From an uncultured Selenomonadaceae bacterium (GTDB lineage: Bacteria > Bacillota > Negativicutes > Selenomonadales > Selenomonadaceae): a stretch of 6,509 nucleotides of DNA. Position 1 is the stretch's first letter. Every line of letters starts with the position of its first letter. The DNA lies in assembly GCA_905236665.1 (NCBI GenBank), contig CAJONF010000260.1, positions 1-6,509 of the forward strand, read 5' to 3'. Below are positions 5,677 through 6,509 of the stretch, piece by piece. The notes beneath the pieces were generated by a model that did not search any database, was not told where the DNA came from, and saw only the letters and a list, made by a program, of their open reading frames with translations. The translations under genes were made by a program, and so were the position numbers.

Positions 5677-5715
5677 AAGGGAGGATGGTTAAAAGTTTTT
5701 TCCGCCTCCCTTTTT
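5677..5715 (+). terminator. Hairpin with T-tract between ptsH and ptsI (attenuator)
   Basis: AAGGGAGG (5677-5684) pairs perfectly with CCTCCCTT (5705-5712), and a run of T residues (5711-5715) overlaps and follows the right arm. The 20-base loop is long, though a few inner pairs are possible. It lies 20 bases after the ptsH stop and 25 bases before ptsI. It fits a partial terminator that makes HPr more abundant than Enzyme I. Complete termination is unlikely unless ptsI has its own promoter, and none is evident. Confidence 0.6.
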
Positions 5716-5740
5716 GTATAACCAGTGTGGAGGAAAAGTT

Positions 5741-6509
5741 ATGGCAGAGAAAATTAAAGGTAAAGGCGTAATTGCGGGCATAGCGGTTGGCAATATTTTG
5801 CTCGCAGGACAGAATCTTGACAGCTTCATTGTCGCTTACAAACCCGGCAAACCCGAAGTTGAAAAGAAAAAAGCGGCGGACGCGCTCGTTGCTGTTGCTG
5901 AAAATCTCAAAAAGAGTATCGATAACTTCAACGCGCAGGGACTCAAAGAGCAGGCCGGTATCCTTGAAGCTCACCGCATGATGGTCGAAGATCCCGCAAT
6001 GAGTGGCTCGATTGACGAACAGATTGATATCAGCGGCTCCGCGCCCAAAGCTGTTATCGACGCTTACGAATCAACCGCGCAGGTTTTTGAAGCTATGGAA
6101 GACGAATACTTCCGCGGTCGTGCTGTTGATATGCGCGATGTTGGTAAACGCATTGCGAAATATTTGCTCGGCATTAAAGAGCCCGAAATCGTTGGCAAAG
6201 TTATCGTTGCGGGTAAAGACATTGAGCCTTCCGTTATCGCCGGTCTGCCCACCGATAAAATCGCGGGCGTTATCCTCGGCGTTGGTTCCACCACCGCTCA
6301 TGCCGTTATCATTGCAAAAACTCGTGCTATCCCGACGGTTGTTGGCGTTGGCGACGGCATTGCTCAAATTGCTGACGGCGATCCCGTTATCCTTGACGGC
6401 GAAACCGGCGAAGTCTTAATTCGTCCCAGCGATGAAGAACGCGCCAGCTACGACGAAAAAATCAAGAAGCAGGAAGAACTTAAAGCCCACTACGCACAGC
6501 TCAAAGATA
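5741..6509 (+). CDS. ptsI: PTS Enzyme I (PEP-protein phosphotransferase), N-terminal part
   Basis: The first PTS enzyme, which autophosphorylates from PEP and donates phosphate to HPr. Only the first 256 residues are in the window; the frame is open to the right edge, out of about 570 expected. The ATG at 5741 follows GGAGG (5729-5733) with a 7-base spacer. The N-terminal phosphohistidine swivelling domain is present, with the HPr-binding helical insert (about 35-145, including ILEAHRMMVEDP at 74-85). The active-site His187 lies in STTAHAVIIAK, followed by AIPTVVG and GDPVILDGETGEV. The surroundings of His187 differ from the usual GG-T-SH-AIMAR form (Ala for Ser before His, Lys for Arg later), and the usual SPGIA near the N-terminus reads VIAGIA. 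The PEP-binding barrel and catalytic Cys are off-window. The operon with ptsH makes the identity secure. Confidence 0.95.
   Translation, partial: MAEKIKGKGVIAGIAVGNILLAGQNLDSFIVAYKPGKPEVEKKKAADALVAVAENLKKSIDNFNAQGLKEQAGILEAHRMMVEDPAMSGSIDEQIDISGSAPKAVIDAYESTAQVFEAMEDEYFRGRAVDMRDVGKRIAKYLLGIKEPEIVGKVIVAGKDIEPSVIAGLPTDKIAGVILGVGSTTAHAVIIAKTRAIPTVVGVGDGIAQIADGDPVILDGETGEVLIRPSDEERASYDEKIKKQEELKAHYAQLKD

Overview
The window reads as a chromosomal housekeeping segment from a Firmicutes-type bacterium of moderate-to-low GC. The L19 C-terminus, HPr with both His15 and Ser46, strong AGGAGG-type ribosome binding sites and AT-rich coding outside ptsHI all fit this. Negativicutes is my best guess from the look of L19 and the riboswitch, but this is not proven. 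I see no mobile element, CRISPR array, tRNA or rRNA.

Layout, left to right. (1) rplS (62-409, minus) has its own promoter, a strong RBS and a rho-independent terminator at 15-41. An RBS for a further minus-strand gene sits at the very left edge. (2) A 500-base gene-free stretch (410-909) holds back-to-back promoters around an inverted repeat (500-521). It then holds a plus-strand cobalamin riboswitch (about 568-733) with an antiterminator/terminator platform ending at 810. No recognisable plus-strand gene follows this riboswitch: the next annotated gene is the PLP decarboxylase (910-2331), which lies on the opposite strand. (3) The decarboxylase and mrdA (PBP2, 2396-4216) diverge from a 64-base intergenic region with an extended -10 promoter for mrdA. 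(4) mrdA and hemB (4223-5185, minus) converge with only 6 bases between stop codons. (5) hemB and ptsH diverge from a 205-base spacer. ptsH (5391-5657) is followed by a hairpin/T-tract that may attenuate transcription into ptsI (5741 to beyond the right edge).

Functionally the genes are mostly unrelated core functions: translation (L19), polyamine-type amino acid decarboxylation, cell elongation (PBP2), tetrapyrrole synthesis (HemB) and sugar uptake/phosphotransfer (HPr and Enzyme I). Only ptsH-ptsI form an obvious operon.

The most interesting item is the orphan B12 riboswitch. Its architecture, upstream promoter and terminator platform are all recognisable. It carries several non-compensatory changes at normally conserved positions, and it points antisense into the 3' end of the decarboxylase gene. 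It is either a decaying remnant whose gene was lost or a riboswitch-controlled non-coding/antisense RNA.
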